DNA of 64,000 bases from Clavelina lepadiformis (Eukaryota > Chordata > Ascidiacea > Aplousobranchia > Clavelinidae): NCBI RefSeq assembly GCF_947623445.1, contig NC_135240.1, positions 22,072,001-22,136,000 on the forward strand, written 5' to 3'. Below, in pieces: positions 27,101-41,366 of the stretch (positions are counted from its first letter, which is position 1; each line of letters starts with the position of its first letter). Position numbers and translations under genes: made by a program. Below the pieces are notes generated by a model, which saw nothing but the letters and a program-made list of their open reading frames with translations, searched no databases and was not told the DNA's origin.

Positions 27101-28760
27101 AATTAAACGTCAGCGTTTATTTAAGTAACCGAAATCTGCGTAGCTAAATGTTACCAAATGAGTTATCGTTAGAAGTACAGGAATTATTAAGATAATGATA
27201 TCGTTGGAGTGTCTATATACACATGATACCCATCAACGGTTTAATGTCAAATCTCTCAATTACAGATACTTTGAGTTCCAATCCGAGCGAAAAAAACAAC
27301 TCGTGTACAGTTGCAGTTCCTTTCGCATCTCATCATGGAACCAAACCATCCGCCCTTCACCGCTCAGCTAAGGCTCTTAACGCTGACGTCAACAACACCG
27401 CAAGACGTAGCTTGAGTTCAGTTCCTTCATTATCGAGGAGCGATCTCAACGAGATTCCGTGCCAGCTTGGCTCTGATGACGACGTTAAATCGCCTGATGA
27501 CATTCCAAAGGAGAAGATTAGCAATGAATACACTGTAAATGGCGACTGCGACGTGGCAATTAAAGCCGAATCACGGCCAACTGCAACGAACCCTCAGCTT
27601 GAAGCGGACAAACCTTCCCCGTTAAAGAATGACAATGAAACGTTTCCAAGTACCAGCGACGCAAACAAGCAGAAGAGCCAGCCTTGCAAGCGTAAGCCTC
27701 GTGTTTAGTGAATTAAATAAATATGCTGTAACCATCCAATTAGTCGAAATAGTATACTTTGCTAATAGTCTCCGTATTATGTTCAAAGTATATTTTGAAG
27801 TAACCACTTCGAAATTTACAGGGACGGAAAACCAGAATGAAAACAGTAGTGTTGAAGCGAAAGGTTCATCTTGCCGACTCTGCTCGTTCCAATCTACATC
27901 GACCATCGAACTTCACTCTCACGTGGCTGCCATGCATAAGCAGGATGGCTTTTACAAGTGCGTTATCTATCGCTACATTTTAGCGAATTAAATCGAATAA
28001 ATCATTATTTTATCAACACATCGCAACGTCTTGCACTTTCTGTTATTATACACATGTTAGTCATTGTAAAATGACACCCTTGGTGTGTTAAACTAATCGA
28101 TGTTATTTTTGAAAAACTAGGTGTGACGAGTGCAGTTATCTTGGCAAGAACTTGAGCAAGTTGGTCGAGCACATCAGGATACATACCGGTGAACGCCCGT
28201 TCAAGTGCGATCAGTGCAGTTACGCTGCTAAGAGAAAGGATAATTTAGCCCAACACAAAGCTGTCAGACACGACAAGAGAAAAACAAAGTCGAATAGTCT
28301 TTACACTGTGCTTGATCAGTTTACGTGTGAAACGGCCACAGTTGCAAGAAAAAGGAATTCGGTTGCTGGAACTCCTCATCACTTTCCTGACGAGAAGATG
28401 GAAGCATCCGAAACTAGCCTTCCTCCTCCGGCTTTCGAACGATTCTCCTTGTTCCCGAATTTACGGTATCTTCCGAGCATGGACGTGGGATCGGACTTGA
28501 ACTTCAATCGGGAGTTCGTGAAGGAAAAAAGTCCGACGTCCACCGCGTCCCCAACAATGCAGTTCTCCACATTTCATCCTGTTCAGACATTTCCGGCATC
28601 CGTGTTCCAGTACCCCTATTACCCTCCTCATCCAATCATTCCTCCCATGGAGCTGCATCCAGGGATCGGCGGAAGTGCAGTCAAGGCGGTCGGCGACCGG
28701 CTGGCAAATCCCGGGACATACTCCGCGGTCAAAGTCCGTGCCGCCCTTATTTCTCCTTAA
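15186..28760 (+). CDS. C2H2 zinc-finger transcription factor with N-terminal NuRD/H3-like motif
   Basis: Eight exons join in phase: 15186-15246, 21619-21710, 21938-22040, 22271-25376, 25579-25676, 27266-27691, 27822-27957, 28121-28760. The total is 4662 nt, 1553 aa. The N-terminus MTRTKQTKPRHI matches the RRKQxKP motif class with which SALL, FOG, BCL11 and ZNF827 recruit RBBP4/NuRD. As in SALL and BCL11 genes, it sits in a short first exon before a long intron. Exon 4 is long and disordered (Ser/Pro/Gln-rich). It ends with a tight C2H2 pair at about 753-805 (CPICQKRIKRLYHFQRHMRIH, HQCPCCQYKSVRKDNLKSH) and an Asn run at 25138-25167. Exon 5 has a seven-Ala run. Three more fingers lie at about 1313-1400, the last with KRKDNLAQH. 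Fingers 1-2 look most like ZNF827, from memory only. Start: ATG 15186 puts the motif at the N-terminus; an in-frame ATG at 15129 would add 19 residues. Exon 4 can also read through its donor to TAA at 25405, giving a two-finger isoform. Confidence 0.85.
15247..21618 (+). other. 6.4 kb first intron of the zinc-finger gene
   Basis: Bounded by AAG|GTAAGAGC and TCTTTCAG. No exon-like frame was found inside. It contains one hAT element (20615-21027). Long first introns in developmental regulators often hold enhancers; nothing in the sequence shown proves it here. Confidence 0.7.
20615..21027. mobile_element. Non-autonomous hAT element inside an intron
   Basis: A 413 bp element with ends CAGACGTGGGCAAAC and TTTTCCCACCCCTG. 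It has the subterminal GCGGCTCGCGAGCCGC palindrome seen in many animal hAT MITEs. A perfect 8 bp target duplication CCTTAGAT lies at 20607-20614 and 21028-21035. There is no coding frame. Confidence 0.93.
25677..27265 (+). other. Intron 5 of the zinc-finger gene
   Basis: A 1.6 kb intron between GACG|GTAAAG and CAATTACAG. No repeat or exon-like frame was recognised. Confidence 0.7.
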
Positions 28761-31700
28761 CCGATTAAACAATTTCAAGATCTCATAGACGTTGATAACA
28801 AACTGCAACACCGCAAATGACTATTTATCATTCCATTTTACTAATAAAGATGTTTTCATGCCAAGCCATCGCGTTGGTAACCTTAGATCATCTACCGCCA
28901 GCAGCACGAACAAGAAAACTACTTGAAAGCCACGCAAATTTTCCTGTCAACTTTGATGGCGGAAAACACAAAGGCTATCATCAAGGTAAGGTCTACTGAC
29001 GACCATAAGCACTTTAAGCATTACTGTAATGTAAGGAATTGGAATCTTTGCCTGATAAAGCGTTGCTTGCCTATATAGCCGTTCTCATTGTGGTTAAACG
29101 TAGAAAATAGCATTCGGGTTTTGTAATTTGAACAGGTTTGATTAATCACCGAATTTTAGTCGTAAGTTTGAAAAACGTGACCACTCTATCATTTGACGGA
29201 CAAGTAAACACTTAAACTTCTTCTTAATTGTTGCTTGAAAGCGCCTACGATTTTGGTGACAACATGCCATTTACCTTTATACGGGACGTACTGGTGTTGT
29301 TTTGCGCATTGCTTACGTAAAAAGAGGGGTTAGGAACCGCTAGTGTTCTATCAGAGTTCGGAATTTTGAACAAATAGTGCCCGTGGCTGTAATTAAAATC
29401 ATGTCAAACAGATCAAATGCGCACCTATACGTCAGGTTCAAGTGGATTTTCATAACCAGGTTCAGTTCTAAAATCAAAACTTGGAAAATGTTACAAAACA
29501 AGCAGGGAGCGTAAACAACTCTTCTCGTCAGTAGCCACTAACTTTTTCTTCGAATCTCGTCACCGTTTTAAAACAGAGTTTGGACTGAACCTTGAAATGT
29601 TTTTCTTAACAGCTTATCGTTCCATACCTAACAATCGAAAGATATTATTTACCGGTGAATAAATAAAAAAAAACGTGACGTGTTTTTCTACCACGTTACG
29701 CAGAACTGTCACAAATGCATATAATTAGTGTGGTATGATCAAGTTTGTTGGTTTTTGGTCTGTGAAACACCAGCTCGCACTAGTCCTTGGGACAATCTAG
29801 TTCTTGTGAAACGTGTCTTGTCAATGTAGTGTATCTACTTGAAAGTGTTCAATGCGCCCTAAAGCGCTAAGCGACAAGTTTTTCTTCCGCTTATCCTCAC
29901 TTCAAAGAACTTGTTCAGAAACCGCGATTCTGAGTCGAAGTTAATCCCTGTTTTCCAGAGCTGGATATGTGGCTTTTAATCGCAATATTAACAAGGGTTT
30001 TTAAGATTGCTTTAATTTATCAATTAAATTCGGCCTCTTTAAAGTTACTGGGATTTGTCACCGTTCGTATGCGGTTGCTACGATACAACCTATAATTAGA
30101 ATTCTTTCGAGCGCGTCTATGCTTGCCGGATCTTTCAAATTTTTGTTTAAAAGAAGGGAGATCTTTTAAAGCTGTAGGGGTGACGACCCTGTGTACTTTT
30201 GTCTTAAAAACGGAATGTTTAACTTTTGGACAGTGATCTGATAGCATGGCAAACAAGAATCATCAGAATCAACAGTGGACGTTCCTTTGTTGCGTCACAG
30301 ATGTACTCTGTTACAGCGTCCGTATGTTTAATATCTTCCTCGGCGCAGATAAGGAACTAACGGGCCGACCGAGCGCCACAAACCCTAAGCATACAATACG
30401 ATTTGTTTGTATTCGTACAATCTATATGTGACCTCAAATAGACCAACGCCCTAACGAAACTTTGTCGATGCATCTTAGTATCTCGGATGCGGGTTTGATT
30501 ATTTTATCTTAAGGCCCGTTCCAAGTCAGCAAGAAAACAACTCTTTCGCTCTACAGCGAGCTATTAAATCGTTACTTTCAGACAAGATGGATTGCTATAC
30601 AAGAGCCGCATGATTTATGTTCGTCCTGCCCTTACTAAAGCGCTTATGACGTGTTTGCAATTTTTACGACAAAAGAAAGAATAAAAGTCGCTATTCATTT
30701 CAGCCCGGGTTTTTAAGAAGTTCTTGTGGATGAGTGAAACGTCCTAACCCGAAAAGCTAACTGTCCGATAACTGTCGGCAGTGTTTGTCGTATTAAGTAA
30801 ACATTCAGCTTTAAATATCTATCCCCAGATTTAAATAGAAAAATACCTCTCTCTTCTGTCGGCAATATTTCCAAGCCCCATCAATTAGGCGGTTAATTTA
30901 CGACTGTGTCAGAAGCGACTGAAACCACTTTTACTTTAAACCTAAAACGACGTCGACCGTCTGATGTTGTCAGATTTCCCTAAAACTTATCTTAATGTAA
31001 ATTATGAGTCAAAAGCTAAACGTCTCTCCACCGGTAAGGGTTGACTACCCTACAGGTTAACAGCGTCTTGGAAATTAAAAATTCGAGACCAACAATAATT
31101 AATAGGCAAGATAAGAATCGGTAGCGCCCCGGACAAAAGGGTAAGGGTTCGTCTGAGTAGTGATTCATTCGCCTTCGTTGCGCACCCTATATACGTTTCA
31201 GTTTATATTTACACGACGCAGAAGATAACATTTTTATCGGGGTTTAAGCATGTTTTAGAAGAAAATATTGCTGTTTGATTGTGCAACTGGGAGCGTATCT
31301 ACCGACAAATGCCTAACCGACGCTAATGCGATTATAGCTGCATTTGTTTGTTTCGTTTTCGTGCCCCAGCCAAAGGGTGATGTGTATATCGATAATAACC
31401 TCGGTAGCATGGTTAAACTTAGTCATGTTCATTTGAAATCAAATTCTTAGGAATGCCGCTTCGTTTAAATGCAACACTTTACAATTGTGGAATGTGGGTA
31501 CAGTGTAATAATGTGCATACTTTAAAATTTTGAAAATATCATTAATTACAGTGTTATCAAGAGACATATAATTTTACTGCCACGTCTGAGGGTAATAAGC
31601 GAAAAAACACTGGTCACCTCTTGTTGTGAAACTTCCGTTGACGTTAAAATCATAATTATTGCTGAGAAGCTGTCACACTTGGTCGAAAAAATCCAGTCAC

Positions 31701-34700
31701 GTGCGTTGGGTGGGGAATTTACCAAGTCAAAAGTCCTACGACGGTTGTTTTGAAGGCTGCTGTGAGCTGAAGGTTATTTACAAGGTCATTAATTACCACC
31801 ATGCTTGTGTTATTCGCTGCGGACAAGTGGACCAAACAAGGGATCAATATTTTCTGAATAATGTTTTGCTTTCTTTCCCCAAACTGTTTGCTGTCACAGC
31901 ACAATTTACGATCATTCATCATACGCTTGTCAGAGACTACTAAGTAACGGTCGACCACATGGTTCTATCAGACCAGCAATGCCGCCGTGCAACAAAATGT
32001 AACTTTGTAGCCGTTGTTTTTTGTATATAGCGAGTGTAAACACTGTTACCGTCACTTTGTAAAAATTTAATATTACAGTAAAAACAAGATACTCGAAACG
32101 TAGTATTATTGAATAAATAATCTTTCAAAGCGCTAAAAACACCTGACTGTAAGGGATTTCAGGCGAAATTTAAATATCAACGCCGTTTAATTTGCTGGCT
32201 TGGCATTGACCTGATTGATTTGGTATTACAAGGGTTCAACAGCCCGAAAGAGACTGCGCAATCTTTGCGCGTTTGATAATCATTCGCGTCTGAACTACTT
32301 AAAAGTAATGATACGATCGTAACGAATTCAGCTTATTAAGACCAATCAAGTACCCTGGGATACACGAATTTGTAAAATTCCGGTACAAAAGTACACGCGT
32401 TCTCAGCAAAGCGTCGTTGGTTCATTTTTCCGTATCGGCACCGATCGTCTCGTTTTTGACAACTGCTGAACTTTTTAGGGTGCTGATGCGCGCAATATGC
32501 GGTCAACATACGACAAGTTGTCCCCGATTATATACGACGCCCCTTTTCAAATAAACTTGCAACCAAACATGTTTGTATTTGTCCCTTTGTCAATACTCAG
32601 CTGACTGCACGTCTGCAGTATTGATTGCTTTCATGGCCGTGGCAGGGGGATTTAATGAACTTGTACCTCGCCCATTCGCATAAACTAAATGTCACGTTAC
32701 CTTTGCCGTTACTAGTTATAACTGGTAGCGGAATTTGATTAAGATTGTCTCAAAACGATTAGTTGTAAACATCATCAACTTCGATTTCGTTTTATGTCGA
32801 CGTTGCTGATATTATCTTGCGCGAAACACTTTCAAATGTCGAAATTCTTATCCAAAGCTAGCATAAACAGCACATAACACAGTGGCATCATTCGTGAATA
32901 GACCAATATTGTTTATTATGGTTAACGTTATTGTTGATTTTTGACAAAACAAAAGATATTTGGGGTCTTGTTGGTTATTAGGCTACGGTTGTCTGCTGAT
33001 TCTATTCAGTGGGTTCTGCGTGATGCTGTGTCGGGCTCATGCCGTTGCTTTGGAGATGCTGTACCACCACCTAGCAGATCGTTGCTTTCAACTTAGAATT
33101 AACCTGCAGCCACTCAATCTAATAACTACGTCTTCAAGATTTATTAAAAGATTATCACATATTACTCAGTAGGCTACTCACGGACGATGGTTTAAGTTGA
33201 ATGTTTCATTATAGCTCAAGAAAGGTGAAAGTTTATGAAGCATCGCCGCCATGGCGCCATATACCCTGCATTAACAACTTACCCCAAGCGCCAGCGCATT
33301 CTTTCAACACTCTTATAACTTCGTCTTTCTTCGAAACTTATCTTTTTCGACGCCGCGTGGGGTATAAAACTGTTTTCAAATTGCCATTTACTATTTCTAA
33401 GAAAGCAAGTATAGACTCCTTTCGACAAATACACATCCAGCACCGCTCCGATATAATTGGCGCCTTCGTGGTTTCGATACCCTAAGAAATGCCTTTTCGT
33501 TAACAACCCGCAATTGTGGAGTTCCTTTACGAGGCTCCTGTGAACCTATCTGTGGCATTCTTTGGAAGTACTTTTTCTGTAATTAACTTTATTTTTGCCA
33601 TTCCATAAACTTTTTTAAATCTTTGCTTTTTGCTTATGCCAGTGGTCGTATTGAATTAACCTTCCTGTGTATATGTTATAGCAAACTTTAAAGAAGGAAA
33701 TTCACATGTGACTTTGTCGATGTAAAATGATATTCACAAAATTTCATAAAACTGTATATTGTCTAAAACCCATTTCGGAAATTTTTGTCACATTTTTTTG
33801 TGAAAAATTTTATGCACGTGAAGATTGCGAAGTAACAACTAATTGCAAATCCAACGCTTTAACTAGTTTAAGTTTTGTATAGTTGCCGATAAAGCTCTTT
33901 TATGATTGGCACAAACTGTAACAAATCTCACGTCTATACTGTTTTGAAAATTTTGAGTCATAACAAATAGACGAAAAAAATTAAATGTTTTACTTAGATG
34001 TCCCTTAAGCGTAAGCTTCTAAAACTAGCAGAGATTGGGAAAAGCAGTGTCTAGTCAATAGAAAGGAATTCGTTACATGAAAAACAAATGGTTTAATATG
34101 GCTAACCGCATCAAAGAAAAACAGTGTTAATTACGTTAAGAGCCGTGTCTATCTCGCGAGAAAACTTGTTTAATTTTCAGGCAATCTATACCGCGGTGAA
34201 AGACTGTTTAGGTTGAAATATTTCGACACAGGCGCACAGTTTACGTGTACATGTCTTGTAATCACCACCTTCATCTATGATCAAGCCATAAGCGTTTGAT
34301 TTATTTTTACTCGGCACTCGGGGAGAGAGAGCCATTTCGAAATGGCGAATTCCTTATTCGCAGTTTGCTTATGTTACAAACCGTATTTTCGACAAGCCAT
34401 CTTGTTTCGTACCTTTTATCCCGAAGCCTTAATCGGCTTGCTTTTTGAAATTTTTCTTGACGTTGCCGCCCGTACACCATAAGTTTTATTTTGCCAATAA
34501 CGCTCGACGCGGGGTTGATTTCGTTTACATTAGCGCGGTCAGGCATTGTGCGGTATGGGCGGATGAGTTGCAAAATGTGGCGGAAAAATGACAGTATTAG
34601 TTGTACGTGGTGGTTCGCCCAGGTTAGGGGATAATCCCACCGCAAGATCACGACTTAAATTCCCTTCCCGGCGTACAACTTTTCTTAGAAAACGATGCTT

Positions 34701-37700
34701 TGGGTTCGCTGTTTGTTGCAGCAGCCCGCTCAAATCAAGCAACCGTAATCCTATCAATCGCTTGGCCACTATCATTTTTTTTATTGACAAGCTTTAAGTG
34801 ACTGTACTCTACTGACGTTTGAACATTTTTGTCGACGTTTCTCCGATTTCGTCCGCCACAATGCAACCAACCTTGGCACCGCTGGCAATTAGTTTCATTA
34901 AGAGGACCGTCTCGTCTTTGAGCATAAATCTGTTGAGACGTTCTAAATTCTTTGCAAAACTCGTTTGTTTTTAATCTTTCTACGCAAATCCGTCCATGTA
35001 AGGTTTTATATTGAATTCAATTGCGGATGATTGCTACGTGCGGCTAGACACTCTCCTCGGAATTGGGCCAATGTCAGATTTTTCGCAATCAACATCAGAT
35101 GAAACCCCGGAAACATTGCATTGGAAAAGCAAACACAGATTATTGCGTCATTAATGGCCAATTGTTATGTCAGAAAGGATGGAGAAAACGGAAGCGATTC
35201 TTGAAAAAAACGCGCTTATGCTTCACTGCCAAGTTTTCGCAAAGATCAAGTCTAAAAACGACAACCAACTAAAAATATTTCCGAATGACGTTAGAACCTG
35301 TCAAGTATAGGCGTTTTAGGGTGAGTATGACGTCACACTCAACTGGCACAAACGAACTTTGATTGTCCGAAGCCGCCCAATATACATCTGCGTTAGCTTG
35401 TTCGCTGTACTCCTCAAAATGAAATCAAGATGTTCAAACGTTTCATGGCCAAGTTGACCGTTAAAACGCCATCTGACAGATTGGTTGTTATAAATACATC
35501 GCACGTGCCCTACTGCGGAGAAATCAATTGTTTGTATTGGAAATAAATGACAAGTTCGATATCGGCCCACACTCGGGCTAGGTTTTTCTCGCGCTGTTCT
35601 TGATACACGCCGGACTATTTTTAACATATGATGACGCACAAGATAGCTCTGCGTTTGTTATATGTGCAAACTCAAACCTATCTAGCTAGTTGCGATTGCA
35701 TGTAGCGACCTTTTGCCTGAAATATCTTTGGAATTTTACGAGTATAATCAAAAAAAAGACTTTTCGCTTCAAAAATTTTGTTGCAGACGCTGCACTTTTC
35801 AGCAGAAAATAATCCTTCGTGTTAACAAATGTATTTATCAGATTAGTCGTAGATGTTTCTAAACTTGCTGGTAAATATTATATGTTGCTATTAAGCTGGA
35901 CGTTATTAATTGAAAAACTATTCAATTATTTTTTATTTGCAGGTTTATGCTTTGTGCCGACTTCACAGCTTACATCTTTATTGTAAATGGTCTCAATTTT
36001 CTCTCTACGGCTGGTGGCGCTGTCGTTCTCCTGGAGTTGATCTTGCTATTTTCTTCGTGCCTTTGGTTGCCGTCTTTTTACCGTTTTTGTAAAGTTTTAT
36101 CGCATTAAATCTTCGTCTTAAAATTTTTATTGGGTACCGTGTTAACTCCACTATGCCGTATAGTTCCAGAGACGTTTCAAAATATTGTTGTAGATTTAAT
36201 CGCAACTAATTACATCGTATTTATAAACACTTACATAGCCTGCATGAAATATGTGAAAGTTCGCTTGTCATTTGTTTGTTTTGTTTGACGTTTTTCTCGA
36301 TATTTGCAGTAAATCTTACCGCCTTATTACTATTATTTTCTCATTAGCTAACGCTAATAACTGATTCTTCTTTATCTTATTCTTGCACGCTTTTACTATT
36401 AAATTTATCTGCGCAACAATGCTACCTTACAGCCACGCGTGGTTCATAAAAAGATATTTGATGGCAAAGGATATATATAAGCATACGTGAATACTAAATT
36501 AACCTATTATAACCCGTAGGCAGGATGCAGGACCATCCGACTAGACTGATCAAAGATTTTGGTTATTAATGAGCAATATTTTACAGTTCAGTTAGTTTTG
36601 TATTGCTTACGGTGGGTGGTTATATGCAACAACCAAATGTTATGGTGCAAAATTAACCTTTATTACTGCCGAAATTTTTCTAGTCAAAAAGCATGCTAAA
36701 TGTACACGATAACGTGCAATTCACGGAAATCCAGTGCTAGACCTACAGCTTTTAAGACGACTTTCATCAATTAATGGTCTCAAATTGTTTTTTAAACACC
36801 TTGAAGCAAAAGCAAACTAACGCAATTTTTGTAAAAAATTGCTGCGAATATTGTTTAAAAGAGTTTGAAATCTTAAAAATTAAAATGGCTGCCGAATTGA
36901 TGAATTGCATTTGTCGTTCCCAACCATATATTAATTTAGTGAAACCTTGAGGATGTACGATAAGTTGGTATTGCGTGACAAATGTTTTTAAAACTTGCTG
37001 GCTTTAAAATCTAAACTTTCTAAAGCAACAGACGCTTCTTTCATCTATGTCTTGAAAAATGTGCTGGCACTGAAGTGACAGACGCTTCTGTCAAACGTAG
37101 AAAGTGGCTGGATAAAGGTTATAACATTTGTATTAAAAAGTCAACCAAGCAAAGTTCAATGACATAATAGAGTGTTTTATATACGTACTTACGTATAATA
37201 CTTGCTTATACTTGACAAGCTGGCATAACGTTTCAAACTTGCGGTAAATCACTATAGTCTAGGATTTAATCTCACACCAGTGGTGTGCAAGCTTCAACAT
37301 GGTCGTATGCATAAAACATGTGGTCCGTGAAAATCAGCAAAAAAGATGGAAATCTCCACATAACAATGAACTAGAATCAAAAGCATGTTTAGCCAAGGTG
37401 AAAATAAGAAGGAAAGTCTTATTTGTTGTTACGCATTACGGTGACTTGAATTCCTTTCCAGACGCATCATTTATTTGTGAACAAAAACTGCTGATACAAA
37501 TTTAACCTACCAAAAACTTTTCTTCTTTGTGCAAACATAGCACATCACCGTTTAATCAATTTACCAAAAATGCTTTGCTTTCATAGGGCTACATTGGAGG
37601 AAGTCCTTCGATTTCCCAAATACGGTGTTTTATCGTAAACTAGCATGAATATGTTTGGCAAAACCTTTATGAACTATCTTGCGTAATGGCGCATTGACCA

Positions 37701-37776
37701 GGTAGTTTGTTTTGGCATGGGCATATACCAATTTCCAATGAGGTTTTCATTTTTGAAATCCATTAAACTGATAGAC
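28761..37776. other. 9 kb region without a recognisable gene
   Basis: It begins with the zinc-finger 3'UTR and its likely polyadenylation signal at 28843. The rest lies between the 3' ends of two convergent developmental regulators. Open frames (28817, 30020, 31659, 33201, 34307, 35316 and others) are short, overlap on both strands and show no family motif. No tRNA, tandem array or clear transposon end was found. Confidence 0.5.
28843..28848 (+). promoter_or_regulatory. AATAAA polyadenylation signal, zinc-finger gene
   Basis: A canonical AATAAA 83 nt downstream of the stop codon at 28758-28760. Confidence 0.6.
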
Positions 37777-40700
37777 TTATATCTTTGTATTGGCAGCAGA
37801 ATTTTCGAGAAAAAAATTATTGCCATGAACCCCTTTACCCTTCTGCGACATAGACAAAACATTTGTAAACGACTTCGGAAAGCCTAAGCTATTGTGTCCG
37901 GATGTTGCGTTGCTCGGATAGCTTTGAGTTGTGGATGAGGCAGAAGAAGACGAAGTCATTAGCACAGCTGCGGCGGCTACAGTGGAGCAGCCAGGAGTAT
38001 TTCGTGTCAGCACGGAGAGTACATCGGCAAAAGGTGTAGAATTCAGCGGGCTTGGAACTGTGCTATTCCCACTGGACAGCAGCCACGAAACCGGCGAAGT
38101 ACCTGCGTGCTGCTGCATCCGGCCGCTACCTACAAATAAAACAGACATATGTGGTTAACATTGTTTCTAACACAGCCTATAACCTAACTGATTGTTATAA
38201 GATACATTGTTGTTAATCTGAGGAAAGCCTGGGCAAGCAGAATGTAACTTCAGGTTATTATTTGGAACTCACAAAATGGCAACGTCAAAGTAAAATACCT
38301 TGCGCCAGTGTTTGCCCGTTAAGATATTGAGAACCGGTTTGACTTTGGTCATTCGTTATTGATTGCTTGACACGAAGAATTCCAGTCGAGGCAAGGTTGG
38401 ACGGAACGTGCTGTTGCGGTTGATGTGGGATATTGTCATCGCTACTGAGCATTGCTGCCTCGCTCACTGAGTTCACTGAGTTCACTTCGTTTCGATTCGG
38501 GTTTACTTGTTTCCTGCCTAAATTATTGCAGAGATTTACGTAAATCATATGACAGACACATGAAGAGTTACAACGCTTATAAGATTATTGTAAGCAATGA
38601 ATAACACTTTGTAAACTGCATTGTAAAGCAAGTTTATAAATAGTTGTCGTAACACATGAAATACACTTTGCATCATCTGCCGGCACCGGGCAATAATAAT
38701 AATGAATCTTGAAGTGCCTACCTACTAAGCTAACTAGCTCATTAGCGCCGCCAAGCATTGAGTTTCGCAGAGCGCTAACATCATTGCGAGAGGAGTTCTG
38801 GCCTGAACTGTCATTCACCACAGACGAGTTGGTATCTGTTGAATCCAGATATATTTTAATTTTTTATTTAGCCACCTGATAAAGTAACAAATGGTAGACT
38901 TTGTAGCTTAGTCTTAGACCCAACATCACGGATTTGTAAAAGCAAAATTACCCAATTCTTCTATAGGACTTGAGCCGCTATTCATAGAATCACTGCTTCT
39001 AATCGCACTCATTTGTCCCGGACTGGATGGTGAACTGTCCGGTGAATTTTGCATTGCATGAGGTTGCTGCTTTGCTCTTTCCATCTTTCTCCATTTTGCT
39101 CGTCTGTTTTGAAACCAAACCTGAGAAAAAGAATAATAAAAGCAAAACTGTTCCGATGTTACCCGCGACATTTTTAAGTACCTATTTCGTACAAAACGGA
39201 TGCTGCATATATAGGCTCAAAAATCCATTGTGTAAAATTTTTCAGTATCAATGGTTGTCAAAAGGGCGTGATATTATGATCTAAAGGTTTAGGACATAAT
39301 TCAAAGTTTGTTATCTTATACCTGAACCCGTGCTTCGGTTAGGTCGATTTTTAAAGCCAATTCTTCCCTTGTATAAATGTCTGGATAATGCGTTTCGGCA
39401 AAGACCTTCTCCAGTTCTTTTAATTGGGAGCTGGTGAAAGTAGTCCGGATGCGTCGTTGCTTTCTCCGTTCGTGTAATCCTCCGTAACCTGGATGATGTT
39501 GATGATTCGTCTCCGAAAAGAACTTACACGGCACTGAAAAGTGGCAAAACATGTAACCAAATGTTGACTGTCGGCAAAGCATGGCCTCATGCGTCACCCA
39601 AATGCGATTTTTTTTGTCATTAAAGGTATAGGACAAGTTGAAAAAAATACAATTCGTCGAAAATATTTGAAATCATATTTCCCGTAGCAGGTGAGTTGCG
39701 CAAAAGCATGTGTTTACCAGGTTGGAAAAGGAAAACTTTTGAGCAAAAGGAATCGCATTTTAATCCGTAGTCAAATAAACGTCATCGGAAGATTTTGTTC
39801 GGCCAGCGTCGGTAAGTTGTTCAACTTCCAATCAAGAATTTTATTTTCCATTAAAGCTCTTATAGTAATGTGTTCTCAAACAAAGAGCAACTGGTGTGTA
39901 AGGTATCAAACAGGCTGCATAAAACAGGTGTAGCTGTTCAATGATATTCAAAAAGCCTTTAAATGCGCTTTCAATAAAATCGGAAAAACATTGCTGTATA
40001 TATTTACACGTTTTTCTGGAAATTTAAAATCTTTTTATCGGATCATCAGCCACACGCCGCACTCGTTTCACTTTTTAACTTTATCGCTAGACTCATCTAA
40101 GTTATTTCATGACTGCGTGTGCGGCACAGCGAGATATGCCATATAAAGGCATATATCATCGTTACTTGAGGCTCTCCGACACTATTTGCGCTATTACATT
40201 AAATTACAACAATATGGTTCGGTGTAACACTGAACAGACAACATTACAAGAAATATCTTTCGTCATTAAGAGCACCACGGTATAGATTGATTTTTACAAG
40301 ATGATCTACGTAGATTATCTCAGTTTACTGAGTCATGTTACAGTTTTCTTACGCGAACATGCCAGCCGTAGTAAAAATTAAATTTAGATTTAAAAGATTT
40401 CTAACATGAAGAACATTCATGAAATTTTACACATTTTTCTTAAATGTATTCCACAATGATTATACCATGGCCAAGTTTTAAAAAGAGGGAAACTTAAAAC
40501 AACTTTAGTCATAGACGAGTGTCTAATTCCAAATTTCAGATAACTCAAAATAAGTGGTTTCGGCAAAAGGCTAATTAGTTATGTAATAATAATAACATCA
40601 ATCCGATTAACTATAACGATTTTGGTTAACGTATAAGTAATTTGTTATGTACTTCTGCTTCGATTAACACAAGATTACAAAATTTCAAATGATGTTACAA

Positions 40701-41366
40701 AATTATATAGTAACATTAATCATTTGTAATATTGGCGACTTTTACCGAAATATAGATAATATTTATTTATTTTTTTCGCATGAAACGAATCTCATGAAGT
40801 AAATTTCAATCAATTTGTACGTGTAGCAGCACCTAACACGGCACAACTTAATGTCAGGCTGTTATACTCTTTTCCTCACCTGTAGAATATGGCGATGGGT
40901 CACGGATCCCATTCAAGCCGTACGCGGCACTAGACGATATTGAAGGCTGGCCAGTGCCGAAAGTCGAGTTGCGGATAGGTACGGTTGAGCCGTATGGAGA
41001 CGCAAATGAACTCTGAGAGGACTGCTGTAAAAACGATCGTTACCATATTATAAGATAAACTATTTCTTAAAGATTACAAATCTATAAGTGAAATGAGTTT
41101 TGAAAATTGATATGTGAATGTTTTCGTTTTAAACGAAATGTTTGAAACACATATTTTATTTCGTAAAATTAATTTTTCTATTTTATTTTTATTATTGCTT
41201 TTGCAACTTAGAAAAATATCTATACCTGCGCATGCGCACATGAGCTAAAGTCGGCGTACGGAGCTGTTGGGTAAGCTTGGTGACTGTCATTATTTGAAAC
41301 TGCGGCAACCATGCATGCTGTCGTGTCGTAGTTAGAAGTAACTCCGAGATAAGATGGATAGTCCAT
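37777..41366 (-). CDS. PHOX2: PHOX2 paired-like homeodomain transcription factor
   Basis: Seven coding exons on the minus strand: 41366-41226, 41024-40880, 39533-39322, 39120-38952, 38835-38722, 38517-38299, 38129-37777. Phases agree; 1353 nt, 450 aa. PHOX2 proteins specify visceral/branchiomotor and autonomic neurons in vertebrates. The N-terminal YADFSSC matches the PHOX2 signature (ADFSSCSQA in vertebrates). The homeodomain at about 121-180 ([46 protein letters not shown]) is nearly identical to PHOX2A/B, with Gln50. An intron splits it after ARVQ, a frequent paired-class position. Vertebrate PHOX2 reads RAKFRK where this protein has RAKWRK. The C-terminal [13 protein letters not shown] resembles the PHOX2B PFASVLSSL tail. 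The long vertebrate poly-Ala tract is absent; four Ala lie at VAAAAV. Length exceeds human PHOX2B (314 aa) because of Ser/Asn-rich C-terminal exons. Confidence 0.96.
39534..40879 (-). other. Intron 2 of PHOX2
   Basis: A 1.3 kb intron between exons 2 and 3, AT-rich, without an exon-like frame or recognised repeat. Donor ACAG|GTGAGG, acceptor TTTTCAG. Confidence 0.7.
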
